Part shown: positions 52,571 through 64,000 of the stretch, piece by piece
Position numbering within the stretch: the first letter of the stretch is position 1
How the letters are laid out: each line of letters opens with the position of its first letter
Assembly (NCBI RefSeq): GCF_905475345.1
Contig: NC_066597.1
Span: forward strand, 4,286,001 to 4,350,000
DNA from: Vespula vulgaris
Taxonomy: Eukaryota > Arthropoda > Insecta > Hymenoptera > Vespidae
DNA: 64,000 bases
Direction: 5' to 3'
Notes under the pieces: model-generated
The model's input: the letters and a program-made list of their open reading frames with translations, nothing else
The model's database searches: none
Told to the model about the DNA's origin: nothing
Translations under genes and position numbers: made by a program

Positions 52571-53250
52571 GTTTTCTCTTTCACTCTCTCTTTTTCTCTT
52601 TCTCTCTTTTCAATTATTTGCTTCAACACTTGAATGTAATTCTATTCAACATACACTGACACGTTAACAAAGAGAAACTTTAAATCGCAGTGTTGTGCAA
52701 GTGCAATGCATTCGTTAACTTCCGACAAACGCACTTCACATTACACACACACACACACATACATAAAGAAAATTAAAATCCAGCATGAACACATGTGGTC
52801 ATTTAAAAGATAGTAAACGAAAATACAAAGAAAGAAGCACAACGATCTGAAGCTTTCAAAATTTCTTGTTTGTTAGTTTAAAAACACGAATATTTTAATA
52901 CACTTTCCTTTAAAATGAACACGAAAAGGAAATAGAAAAATATATTAAAAAAAAAAAAAAAATCGAAGAAAAGAACAAAAAATAAATATTCTCGGAGAAT
53001 TGTGCGTGTTACTCAACTTTTATATATACACAAAAATTTACAACAACATACATCTCTTTTCTTCGTCTCTCTTTTAAAACGTCTCGTAATTGTAAACTGT
53101 TTCTATTAAATTACGAACGTAGTAATAGTATTAGTAGTAATTGTAGTACGTACATGACAGATACTCGCATAAAGTTATTATATATATACATACACACACA
53201 CACACACACATGCATACATACATACATCATACATATATTCATACATACAT

Positions 53251-53328
53251 ATATAGATAAATAGATAGATAGATAGATACATAGCTAGATAGATAGATAG
53301 ATAGATAGATATTGAACATATAGATAGA
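53251..53328. repeat. Imperfect (GATA)n tract
   Basis: Several GATA units broken by CATA and AGCTA variants, after ACAT-type repeats at 53190-53250. Confidence 0.8.
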
Positions 53329-54095
53329 TGCTTCCGCTACTGTACATCGAATTCAAAAAGGGAAACGAGAAATCGTTTGTTTCAACAACAAATCAAAGAC
53401 TACCGATGTCAGCCATTGTTATCCTCCTGATACGATTTCTCTATCGTTGTAGAAAATTTTTCTCCGAGCTATCATTTTTTTTATTTATTTTTATTTTATT
53501 TATTTTTATTCTTTTTTTTTATTTTTTGTTATTTTTTAATTTTTTTTTAATTTCTTTTTTATTTTTTTGTTGTTGTTATTATTAATCGGTTATCGAAGTC
53601 TGCAACCTTCCATCATCCCATGTTATCGGCTTTATCGTACGATCAGTCCCACAAAAGGGAAATAAAAGGGATTAATGCTCCTATTTCCGATAGTAAAAAT
53701 TATTATAGTTAAAAAAAAAAAGAGGAGAGGATAAATAAAATTATTATCATTATCATGAGATTTACTTTTATTCTATCCTATCGATTTAGGTAAATGTTTC
53801 ACAACCTGATCGAAAACTACATATAATTTTATTTTACAATTTATCTAATACCTTCCCCTCTTTCTCTCTTTTTCTATTTTTCTCGATATCTCTATCTCCC
53901 TCTCTCTGTCTCTGTCTGTTGAATTATGCTATAGGACGTAACAATACATTGAAAAAAATTACCGTCAAAAATTCAATTAAAAAATGTTATGACAATCGAT
54001 TCGACAGTATGAACCAACCTTTATGACTTCGAAGTTTTCAATTCGTTAAACAAATTTTCAAATTGAACTCTAGTCCAAGGTCACACACCATATCA

Positions 54096-54128
<33 letters not shown>

Positions 54129-55147
54129 TTCTTTTCTTCTTTCTCTTTTTCTTTCTTTATTTATTATTATTTGCTAAAACAAAATTTGTATTTGATATTG
54201 CAAAAAACGACTCGACTGTACAGATATGTACATTGCACTCGTTAACGAAAAAAGAAAAAGAGAAAGAAAAAAAGAAAAGAAAAGAAAAGAAAAGAAAGGA
54301 GAAAAAAAGAGAGAAGACAAAAAAATATTTCTGCTCATTGTCAAGTCATAAAGGTAAATGGAACGATTTCTCCACATTGAGGATTAGAAAACAGTTCTCC
54401 CTTTTGAAGTTACTCCACTCGTCCTCACTAACTCCCTCCTCTTTATATTTTTTTGTTGTTGTTAAGCTCTTTAAAGCTCGGAATTGCGTAAATATGAGAG
54501 AGTCACGCTTTTGTAATAAGACCGACTTTGGTTCTACAGTAATACGAGCTTTTCTCTCTCTCTCTCTCTCACTTTCCCCCTCTCCCCCAGTCTGTCTGTC
54601 TACATAAGAGTATTCTCGTGGGGAGGCAAAAAATAATAATAATAATAAAAAAAAAAGAGAGAGAAAAAGAGAAAGATAAAAAGAAAAAGAAAAACGAGAG
54701 AAAGAGAAAGAGAGAGAGAAAAAAAACAAGAAAATAATTGAATCTACGTGAAACGAGGATCGGAATCGTACCACCGCAATTACTTTGGTGTCTACCCTTC
54801 ATTCGACCTCTTCATCCCTTTCCCTTTTTTCTTTCTCTACCCTTATTTCTTTGATAGGAATAACCCGGGAAAAAGTGTCGATGGGAATGAGTTTGAACAA
54901 GTAGGAAAATAAAAAGAGAAAGAGAGAGAGAGGGTAGGAGTGGGAGGTGGGAGAAAGGGATAGAGAGAGACGAACGCTTGGATGGTCATAATAATGGCTG
55001 CCGGTTATTCTTCGTGAAATGATTTAAAGGGTGAATAGGTGGACGGTGAAAACGATCGGTTAAGTCCAGTCACGTATTTAATACTCCGTCCTACGGGATC
55101 TACGATCCTTCGTGTACTCGATTTCGTCCTGTTATCCGACATTCATC

Positions 55148-55149
<2 letters not shown>

Positions 55150-55230
<81 letters not shown>

Positions 55231-55277
55231 CTCTATCTATCTATCTATCTATCTCTATCTATCTATCTATCTATCTG
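55150..55277. repeat. Compound (CT)n(CTAT)n microsatellite
   Basis: About 32 CT units pass into CTAT units interrupted by short CT steps. Confidence 0.95.
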
Positions 55278-55438
55278 TCTTTCTCTTTCTATCTCGCTAT
55301 TTCTCTTCTTACCTCTTACTTGATGCAATGCTGTAAGCAGAAGAGTGCATAATGTATCCCTGATTAGGATGCTACGGAGATCACGATCGATTCCTTACGG
55401 AGTTTTAACGTGTATGTAAACGACATTAAACTCGATAG

Positions 55439-55527
55439 AATGGATGGATAGATGGATGGATGGATGGATGGATGGATGGATGGATGGATGGATGGGTGAA
55501 TAAATGGATGGATGGATGGATGGATGG
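55439..55527. repeat. (GGAT)n array, about 20 units
   Basis: GGAT tetranucleotides with variant units at about 55448-55452 and 55494-55504. Confidence 0.95.
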
Positions 55528-55693
55528 TAGTTCGTTTCAATGTGGATCGATCGTCTTGAGAGAGAAAAATTCATATTGATCGGAGACTCGATGTTTTATA
55601 AATGATAGTAATTATAAATGAATTTCGAATTATTTTTTTTAGGTATTTGCTTTTGGTCTTTTTTTATTATAGAAGTTGAATTGATTTACATAT

Positions 55694-55810
55694 GTTTGTC
55701 TGGTCAATAAATAATTCCGGTATATATATATTTTTTTAAGAATATTAATGTGTTGTTTATTTAAAAATATATTTATTGCGCAAAAGTAATGTTATTTAGT
55801 TTTATATATA
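55694..55810 (+). mobile_element. Decayed mariner-like terminal segment
   Basis: It reads TTTGTCTGGTCAATAAATAA TTCCGG, followed by an AT run and ATGTGTTGTTTATTTAAA. It is related to the ends at 15008, 19621 and 33151 and shares their orientation. There is no transposase. Confidence 0.42.
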
Positions 55811-56616
55811 TATATATAAAATAATTAAAAAATAACATATATATAGATATGTGTGTGTGTGTGTAGAAATTTAATAAAATATAGTGCTACTATATTCAAT
55901 ACTATAAAAATACGATACAGTACTATTATATTCAACACTATAAAAAAATGATATATTCTATATGACTCCATAAAATTTTATAATGCAAAGAAGTCATTTC
56001 AGTAGTACACGACAAGCTTTAAAAATCATTTATTCACATGTTCATATCTCTATATACATATTTATATTGTCATTAATATTCCAACTGAATCTAGGAGATT
56101 CCAATTATTTATTATATTATTCCAAAGATAAGAATTAAAAATTTGCGAAGGAAAGAAAAAGAGGAAATTTTAAAAAGGCGTGTAATAAATGAATGTAATT
56201 ATCAATAAATAATAATTATCTGAATAAATTTTCAAAAGTTTCATAAAAATTCAAATTATACATTATCATGGAAACACGAATTACAAAGATCTATGAAAGA
56301 AATAAAAGCATCTAATGATAATCTCCCAAAAAATATACAAATGTCATTAAGAAATCAGAAAACAAAATTGGAATTATCTATTATCTTAAAAGCACGCTAC
56401 TTAAATGCTGCGTTACAACTATTTCGATATTAGCGAATTAATTGTTTCAAAAGAAAGAAAGAAGAAAAAAGGAAGGAGAAAAAGAAAGTACAAAAATGAA
56501 ATTAAAGAACCCAAATAATAGGAAATTTTATGAGGAAGAAAAAAAGAGGAAAAATAACATGAAGATGAAAATAAAAATAAAAATAAAAATAAAAAGAGAA
56601 AGCTAGAGGCAGAGAT

Positions 56617-56661
<45 letters not shown>

Positions 56662-56879
56662 GAGAGAGAGAGTGAAAGAGAGAAGAATAATTCACGAATA
56701 GAGAACGGAAACATTTTCAGCGATCTTATCTTCAACGAATCGTGTAACGAGCCTCATTGTTCGTTGGGAGATATGAGAGAGAAGAGTCGAGTGTAAAAAA
56801 AAAGAGAGAGAGAGAAAAAAAGAAAGAAAAAAAGTAGAGGAAAAGAGAAAGAAAAAAAAAGAAGGAAAAGGAAAGAAAG

Positions 56880-56883
<4 letters not shown>

Positions 56884-56924
<41 letters not shown>
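56884..56924. repeat. (GA)n microsatellite
   Basis: About 20 GA units downstream of a long purine-rich run that starts near 56790. Confidence 0.9.
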
Positions 56925-56927
<3 letters not shown>

Positions 56928-58613
56928 ATAGTGAGAACATCCACGTATATTGTCACTCGAGATTACGCGCGCGTGTGTCTAATAATCGACGACAGGATTA
57001 TTACTTTCGATAAGAGACTTGTATAAGTATTGCTACACAAAATATATACATATCTATGCATATCTACACACACACACACACGTACACATATAGATACACA
57101 CGTAGACTCACACAAATGTATATTTATGTACGAACGTAGGAGGACAGGCTTGAAACGATAAATGTGAACGCAAATTGGCGCTTCAACGTGCACACGGACA
57201 TAATTGGATCCAAATGTATAATAATAATAACCACTCGCACGATCTTACACGCTATAACGCGCACGCGTTCCCTCCCGCATATTACACCGACGTCTAATTA
57301 TCATCGGATAATGCGTATCGGTGGTGCGGTGCGTGGTTAAGGCCACGAACTAGCTACACTTGCACGGTGTGATCATGATCTCTCTCTCTCTCTCTTTCTC
57401 TCTCTCTCGCTCTATCCATCTACCTATCTATCTATCTATCTATTGCTATCTCTATCTCTCTTACTCTCGAGAGGTGATCGTTCCCCGTAATTCGATCTCC
57501 AGTTCAACGCGATCCCATAATAATGTCCTATCTGACGATATTCCTCTCTACATATACATACCTACAAGTTGTTTCATTTTATTCGAACGTCTGAAATATT
57601 GTCAAATTATTTTTGATAACCGGGATAATTTTTTCCTTTTTCTTTTTTTCTTTCTTTCAAAAAAAAAAAAAAATCGTTTCGTTTAATATCAGCGTTTCTA
57701 ATCTATTTTTATTTTCTCTAGATATGTGCGTACATGTGTATGTGAATTGAGTTAATTCGATCGGATATTGGAAAAAAAATAAAAAAAAAATAAAAGAGAG
57801 ATCGTCCGTTCGTTACTATTCGTAATTTATTTAATTTTGTAATAATATGATGGAGATTTTGTTTTAATATATTTTAGTAATAGAAAGGAAATTTTTAGTT
57901 GAAGTTACTTTAATAATCAATGGATTTTAGCGTTAAAGAGTGTGTAATTGTTATGGTTTTTATGTTTCGTAAAAGGACTTACTAATTTGAGAAAAATCCT
58001 CAAACTGATATTTATTAATTTTGTTTAATTATAATCAACGTTTTTGGATACGTTTAATGCTAGTTATCGTATGTACGTATTTTTATTGAATTCATATTGA
58101 CATTAGAAATTATTAATCTCCTTTTTCTTCTTTTTTCTATCTTTTCTCTCTTTTTTTTTTTTTTCCTTCTAACATTATTCAATATCGTTGCGTCAGTCAA
58201 AGTCAACGTTATTAATTATTGAATAACGATATTTACAATTTCTGTAATTTTAAATACGAAATGTAAAATACATCGGATTTGAAATAATTGTCTGTTAATC
58301 AAGTGTCAATCAAAATGGAATTTCTAGATCGCGTTTGAAATTAAATAAAAAAGGAATTTAATTATTATAATAAATCGTTTTTAACGTTCTTCGAAATGAA
58401 CATTTAAAGAAAACAAAATTTTACAATCTGATCGTTTCTAAATATCGTTCTTATTTTTTTCAAGGACAATCGTATAGATTTAGAAATTATATAAAAAAGA
58501 GAATTTTTTATAAACAATAACGTTTTAGTACCAATACACACACACACACACATATCGATTCGTTCCTTGATATTTCAAATACATAATTAGGTGAATTAGA
58601 TGAGAATTACCCA

Positions 58614-58618
58614 TGTAT

Positions 58619-58668
<50 letters not shown>

Positions 58669-58672
58669 GTAT
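58614..58672. repeat. (ATATAC) hexanucleotide array
   Basis: About eight ATACAT units with AT flanks. Confidence 0.88.
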
Positions 58673-59730
58673 ATATCTATGAATATTTCCATATCTCTAT
58701 CTCTGTCGTTCTTTTGAACCCTTCTGGCATAGCCTCTTAATTTTATCGTCGTCATTATCAACTCGTGTTTTGACTATAAAGAGCAGAGGGTGTCGACGAA
58801 AATTCACAAGTATATTAGATATACGTCGAGCCTCGTAAAAGGACAGTTTAGATAGATATTAGTGGTTTTCCTTTTTACGTTATATTTTTCCTTATGATGG
58901 TTTCTAAATAATATTTTAATTAAAATTTACGATATAGCGTTTGAAAGATTTCAAAGTTACTGATAATTAAAAATATTTCCAAAATAATTTTACTTCAGTC
59001 TATATACATACATATATACTACACTTGATAACTTAATAATCACTATATTACAAACTAATCGAACGTTTAATAATACCATACAATATTGTAATCATATATT
59101 ATATAATCATCTACTATATACAACAACTTAATAAACATTAATTCTTTATTTATACAAAACATTAAATAATAATAATAATAATACAATTTAATCGTACCAT
59201 ACAGTAATACATAATGATATTATTCTAATATAAAATTAATTAATCATACTACATGAATATAATTTCATTGTAATACATTATGCAGGTATATCTAATAATG
59301 AACATTTTTGAACCTATTAAAATGATATAGATCGTTTTGTTGTATTATTTATCTTCTATCTTTATATTCTTCTCCATGGTTATTTTCTCTCTTTCTCATA
59401 AGAAGGGTGCAGCCATGCATCACATTAGATTATTTTAGAACGTTCGTATTTCTCTCGAAGACGTCTCGCGTATCTACGTCATATCGGGTTTATCTTCCTT
59501 ATTCTCGTATAAAATTACCGTGTTAATGGAAGCGAAAAGACGGCGAGTAGTATTACTTTCCTTCATTTCTATCAACCTTCTCCTTCTTTTTTCTCTCCTC
59601 CTTCATCTTCTTCCAGCAACCCTTTCCTTTTTTATACTTGTATATCTCTCACGAATTGTAATGCAGGTCCAGTTTTATTTTACAGTTCATCTAACACTTC
59701 TTTCTATATCTATCTATTTCTTTCTCTGCT

Positions 59731-59761
<31 letters not shown>

Positions 59762-60261
59762 GTCTCTGTTTCTGTCTCTTTGTCTATTCAATCGTGTCCG
59801 TCTTCCGCTTTCTATTATTGGAGAAATTCGAGCCTCTTGTCTAGATTTGGATCTCAGACAAACTTGAGCATTAGAACGGCGCGGGTCTCTCTCTCAAGTC
59901 GCGTCTCGAGGACTTCCACTCGAAGGTTCTACTGCAGCGAACAGGACCTCGGTTGCACGTAAATCGATATCTTCGCCTGGCACTGCCGACTGAATTTGAT
60001 ATCGTAAAATGTTTCACGTATGTACAGCCATGACAGTTTCAGCGGAATACGTCATTAAATATTTTTCAAACGTCAATTTCGTGAAAAAGAAAAGAAAATA
60101 TACAGTTTTATTTTTATTCGTCTGTTTATTTTCTTTCTTTTTTTTTTTTTTTTTCTTTCATCATCTTAGACTGATTCGTCTTAAACGTAGATATTTATTT
60201 TATGTAGTTACCGAATGACGTCACGTTTATTTTTAATGTATTTCAATATAATATATATATG

Positions 60262-60560
60262 TAGATGTATAATATACGTTGTATAAACAAAATAATGGTA
60301 ATTTAAGCTTTCCATCATTTCCTCTTGAATATTTATTCGAATTTTTACTTGAAATCTTTTTTCCCCGATTAATTCTTCTTCACTTCGACGTATGTATGTG
60401 GTTCGGGAATAAAAATATTTTGATTTTTAATATATGTATTTTAAAACGCTATGTAATATGCATAATGTAAACGAGATTATGGTAATTCAAGGTTTCCATC
60501 ATTTCCTTTTTAATATTTATTCGAAAGATAATATGAAATATTTTTTTTCTCCTTGAAATT
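60262..60560. repeat. Two-copy tandem duplication, period about 182 bp
   Basis: TGGTAATTTAAGCTTTCCAT with CATTTCCTCTTGAATATTTA near 60296 is matched by TGGTAATTCAAGGTTTCCAT with CATTTCCTTTTTAATATTTA near 60480. Both are followed by TTCGAA and a T-rich run. Copy divergence is modest. Confidence 0.65.
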
Positions 60561-60623
60561 TCTAATAAAGAAAATAAATCGTGTATTAAAAGAATTAATA
60601 TAAAAATGTATGTAGTGTGTGTG

Positions 60624-60629
<6 letters not shown>

Positions 60630-60670
<41 letters not shown>
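60630..60670. repeat. (AT)n microsatellite
   Basis: About 20 AT units flanked on both sides by GT steps. Confidence 0.92.
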
Positions 60671-60676
<6 letters not shown>

Positions 60677-61184
60677 ATTCTTTATCGATTCTTCATTTCT
60701 CTTGGGATTAAAAATTTCTTCCTCTTTCTTAACAATCGAATATAATTTTTACATTAGTTTTCGAATATATATTTAATCAATCGTATAATATTTCCTTTTC
60801 ATTTTTTTTTTTAATTTCTATAAAAGTCTATCCCTTAAAAGCGTAATTTTTTAATTATTTCATTTTCAATATATATATATATATTATTCAAATGTATATA
60901 TATTCGCTTAATAATTTATACACGCGTTTTTCTTTCTAATTTTTTCTGAAAGTTTCTAAAACAAAAGAAAATAAAAAAAAAGTAATAAACAGAAGAAGAA
61001 ATAAACTCTATACACTCCTTCGAACGTTTAGCCTAAAAGAATTAATTATCGATAAAAATATAAGAAAAACTAACATTATTTAAAAGACGGAAACGATCGT
61101 AAGAAAAAAGAAAAAAGGAAAATTAAGGAAAGATAGATGGATAGAGACAGAAAGAGAAAGACAGAGAGAGCGAGAGAGAGAGAG

Positions 61185-61208
61185 GGAGGGAGGGAGGGAG
61201 GGAGGGAG
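61185..61208. repeat. (GGGA)n tract
   Basis: About six GGGA units at the end of a GA-rich run. G-rich compared with almost everything around it. Confidence 0.88.
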
Positions 61209-63417
61209 GTAAAAGAAAGAAAAAAAGAAATAAAAAAAAAAGAATTTCCAGACGAGCTACAAATCGTTCTTCTCTCGTTACGATTCGTATTCGTCTTTCG
61301 AATCGTTCGTGCGAGGCCCATCCAATTCTTTCAGGGTGAAACCTCATGCTGAAGCTGTCGGATCGTATTCTCGTACGCTCGGGATTATTCTTTTATAGGA
61401 AAGAAAGCACATACACGAAGTATACATAGTAGTAGTTCCTCCTCCTCCTCCCACTCCTCCCCCCTCCTCCTCTTCCTCCTCCTTCTTTACTAGACACACA
61501 CGTAGATAGTAGGTGGACGTGCTTAGAGGGATGTTCCTCTTTGATTTACATCGACTTATACAAGGAATTTATATCCGACATGTGTAACGTCACTGACACT
61601 TGAAATACTTCAATTATATTATAGTTTGCCGAGATCTTTCTTATTTTTTATTTTTTATTCCTTTTTTCTTTTTATTTTTTTCTTTTTATTTTTTTTCTTT
61701 CCTTTTAATACCTTCCTACGATTTCAATTATCTTTTCAATCTTTATTATCATCTTTTCTTTTTTGATATTTTATTTATTTAGTTATTTGTTTATTTGTTT
61801 GTCTATCTTTTTCTTTTCTTTTCTTTTCTTTTCTTTGATTCTCTTTTCGTCTGTTTTTTCCGAAAAATGATTCAAACGTAAAAGCACGAACTTTTTGTTT
61901 TCTCAGTTATGACGTGCCCTAATAAATTTTCTGGCTGGCGTACTTTTTATTTATTTATTTATTTATTTTTGTATTTTTAATATCTTTCTTCTATGATCTA
62001 TGATGAGATAAAAATTGATAAAAGAAGCAAGCGTTATAAAATGAGAAAGCAACTCGACCTTATATTTATTATTCGATGAAAAAGGAAGGAAGAAAAAAGA
62101 ATTGCATATGATAGAAACACCAATCATAACGATTGAATTCGTCTCATTTTACGTAGATATTCAATATCTTTGGACTTTTGGTTAAACGAAAAGCATACTT
62201 AAGAAGCAATTAAATCACGAAGTAATTAGTTAGATTGCTATGAGTCGCGACCAAGATGTCCTAGTCAGTAGGCACTTTAGAAGACAATCACAGTTCTCTG
62301 TCGCCTTGGTTAGGACACGCTCTAGGGATTAGTAATAAAGAAAGAAAGAAATAGAGATGGAGACGAAGAGAGATAGAGAGAGAGAAAGAGAGAGAGAGAG
62401 AGAAGATATGCATTCCGATATCTTGGAATTTTCTTCCTTCGCACGTTTCGACGATTTTCAAAGCGAATTTTGTTCGTTCTTGGCGATCAGTATGCGACAC
62501 CAACATCAAAAGAAACGTAGCTATCGCTTTCTTTCGTTTCAATGCTTTTTAGAAGGAGTAAAAAAAAGAAAAAAGAAAAAAAGTAAAATAAAAAGAAAAG
62601 AGAGAAATTTAAATTGTTTTTCTGTATGCCAAAGGGAAAATGATGAAAATTAATTTCTTCTTATTTACTATTGTTGAATCTTCGTCGCTATAAAGAATTG
62701 CTTTATTATACATTTCATATATATATATATATATATTTGATTTAAAAATGTTAGAACATTGGAACGCATTCTTAAGAATGTTGTAATGAATTGTTAAAAA
62801 TGTTTACGCTTCCTTGATTATTTAATATTGAAATTTAATATTATAATTAATTGTTCTTAATTGTCTGACGTTTTCGTATTGTTCTTTGTCTTTTTTTTAA
62901 ATTATAATCCAAAAGATATAATATTTTTTTTTGTTAATAGAATATATATAATATATAAATAAAATAAATATAATCAATAAAATATATATATATATATATA
63001 TAAATGAGACACTTTGTTTGATTGAAATTAAACAGTTTTTAATTTCTTAAATAAGTTATTAGAATCTTTTCGTTGAACGTAGTTATAAAAACCAATCGAC
63101 ATCAAATATGTAAACAACATATGAAAGTCAAAGGTACGAATATTAAACGAGTGAGTAACTACGTGGGTATATGTGTATATATTATAAAATTCTTCGAATC
63201 TTTGAAAAACTGAGCGTGTTTACATTTAAAAGAAAGTGCTTGTAAAGTATAATCAATATTTGAAGTACACATTAACCTTCGTATAGGTAAAGATACGTAG
63301 TAGATTTTGTTTAGCGGCAGTTCGATCAAAGACATGGAGGTTAACGGATCGTCGTAGATAGAATTCTCTCGTAAGCTTATAATTTATTACTATCTTACTT
63401 TAAAATTAGTAATATTA

Positions 63418-63455
<38 letters not shown>

Positions 63456-63633
63456 AGTGAAACTTTATCTTTTTATTTTTCTTTTCACTTTACCAGACAA
63501 TAATTTAACAATAAGTCCGTCCAAATCCAACATTTGTTTCATTGTCCTTTGATGGAGATCGTAAATAAAAATTTGATCATAAGCACATGATTTATACTCC
63601 ATAAAACGTTCATCTCTCTCTTTCTCTCTCTCT

Positions 63634-63637
<4 letters not shown>

Positions 63638-63683
<46 letters not shown>
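63638..63683. repeat. (CT)n microsatellite close to the 3' end of the intron
   Basis: About 22 CT units in a longer pyrimidine tract that begins near 63612, about 250 nt upstream of the acceptor at 63937. Confidence 0.9.
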
Positions 63684-63691
<8 letters not shown>

Positions 63692-63912
63692 TTCTCTCTC
63701 TTTTTCTCTCTTATCCTTTAAGTCGTTAATTTAATAATAAATCCTTGTAAAGCTGACATTTATATCTCCTATTTCTTTATCTTTTCTTTCTTTCTCTTTC
63801 TTTCTTTTTCTCTTTGCTCGTTCTCTTTCCTTTTCTTTTTTAAATCATTAAAATATTTCATCCAAAAATGTACAAAGATACGACGAGATAAAATCGCATC
63901 GTCAATTCGATT

Positions 63913-63937
63913 CTAATTTTCTTTGTCTTTGTCTTAG
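63913..63937 (+). promoter_or_regulatory. 3' splice site: CTAAT branch-like motif, T-rich tract and TAG acceptor
   Basis: CTAAT at 63913-63917 is followed by a T/C/G tract ending TTAG at 63937. The next bases GT complete the Ser codon opened at 48425. Confidence 0.65.
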
Positions 63938-64000
63938 GTGAACTCTGTCGTCCTCTTAACTGCAAAAAGAAGGAACTCTGTTTACTCGAAGATACATTTA
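63938..64000 (+). CDS. Cow: Coding exon (5' part, runs off window) starting the FOLN/follistatin-like module of a testican/Cow-like protein
   Basis: The exon begins after a T-rich tract and a TTAG acceptor, with a CTAAT branch-like motif about 21 nt before the junction. Joined to the phase-1 base left by the exon ending at 48425, it reads Ser-Glu-Leu-Cys, then Cys-x4-Cys-x5-Cys, then Leu-Leu-Glu-Asp-Thr-Phe, and stays open to the window end. The Cys-x4-Cys-x5-Cys spacing after an Asp-Pro turn is the start of the FOLN half of a follistatin-like module, shared by testican, SPARC and follistatin. The Asp-Pro-Asn lead-in and the Lys-Lys-Lys-Glu-Leu-Cys core fit testican better than SPARC. In that family a Kazal-like part, an EF-hand extracellular calcium-binding domain and a thyroglobulin type-1 domain follow; none of these can be seen here. 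The protein is expected to be secreted, with the cysteines in disulfides. Alternatives are SPARC or SMOC relatives. Confidence 0.7.
   Translation, partial: MNSVVLLTAKRRNSVYSKIHL

Larger units (their letters stand above)
48426..63937 (+). other. 15.5 kb phase-1 intron between the two testican/Cow-like exons
   Basis: The intron begins GTAAGT and ends TTAG. It contains copy 2 of a 1.2 kb dispersed repeat near its 5' end, a mariner-like end at 55.69 kb, GATA/CTAT/GGAT arrays, CT/GA arrays, an 182-bp duplication at 60.3 kb and two GC-richer unique islands (51.1-51.3 and 59.8-60.0 kb). I saw no additional exon that could be defended. Its span assumes that the exon at 63938 is spliced directly to 48425, which the phase supports. 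Confidence 0.6.

Noticed and set aside
59520..59867. 115-codon + frame with a signal-peptide-like hydrophobic start
   Set aside because: Tempting as an alternative first exon, but the hydrophobicity comes from CT-rich DNA. It runs into a CT array and has no donor in a compatible phase.

Overview
The window looks like AT-rich insect nuclear DNA, most simply one large intron-bearing locus of an arthropod. I would guess a hymenopteran, but that rests only on base composition, very dense (CT)n/(GA)n and (AT)n microsatellites and mariner-like debris. There are no operons, no ribosome binding sites and no long intronless genes. Almost every open frame above 60 codons is a translated microsatellite (Leu/Ser, Arg/Glu, Tyr/Ile or Met/Tyr-Val-Cys polymers) and is not listed as a gene.

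The only coding sequence I can support is two + strand exons at the right side. Exon 48368-48425 (58 nt) is bounded by a strong polypyrimidine-CAG acceptor and a GTAAGT donor. Exon 63938 to beyond 64000 follows a CTAAT branch-like motif and a TTAG acceptor. They join in phase across a 15.5 kb intron. The product has a dibasic-rich stretch, then an Asp-Pro-Asn-Ser turn, then Cys-x4-Cys-x5-Cys followed by a Leu-Leu-Glu-Asp segment. That is the start of a follistatin-like (FOLN) module as found in testican/SPARC proteins, and the best fit is testican, which in insects is the secreted heparan-sulfate proteoglycan Cow (Carrier of Wingless). The signal-peptide exon should lie upstream, but I could not identify it in 1-48367. 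The rest of the gene lies beyond the right edge.

Layout: 1-9.3 kb is gene-free sequence with CT/GA and AT microsatellites. 9.3-10.5 kb is copy 1 of a 1.2 kb dispersed repeat with mirrored internal modules. 10.5-19.9 kb is microsatellite-rich with two mariner-like end remnants (15.0 and 19.6 kb). 19.9-31.3 kb holds three decayed tandem arrays (19.9-20.5, 24.0-24.8, 29.0-31.3 kb), a 160-nt AAAAT array and a CT/GC-minisatellite/GA arrangement. 31.3-48.4 kb is more non-coding DNA with large GTAT, GATA and CTG arrays. 48.4-63.9 kb is the intron, which carries copy 2 of the dispersed repeat (49.25-50.5 kb), another mariner-like end (55.7 kb), a two-copy 182-bp duplication (60.3 kb) and many microsatellites.

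The most unusual content is the repeat architecture: two copies of the mirrored repeat about 39.95 kb apart in the same orientation, and several independent decayed tandem arrays. I found no convincing new biochemical system.
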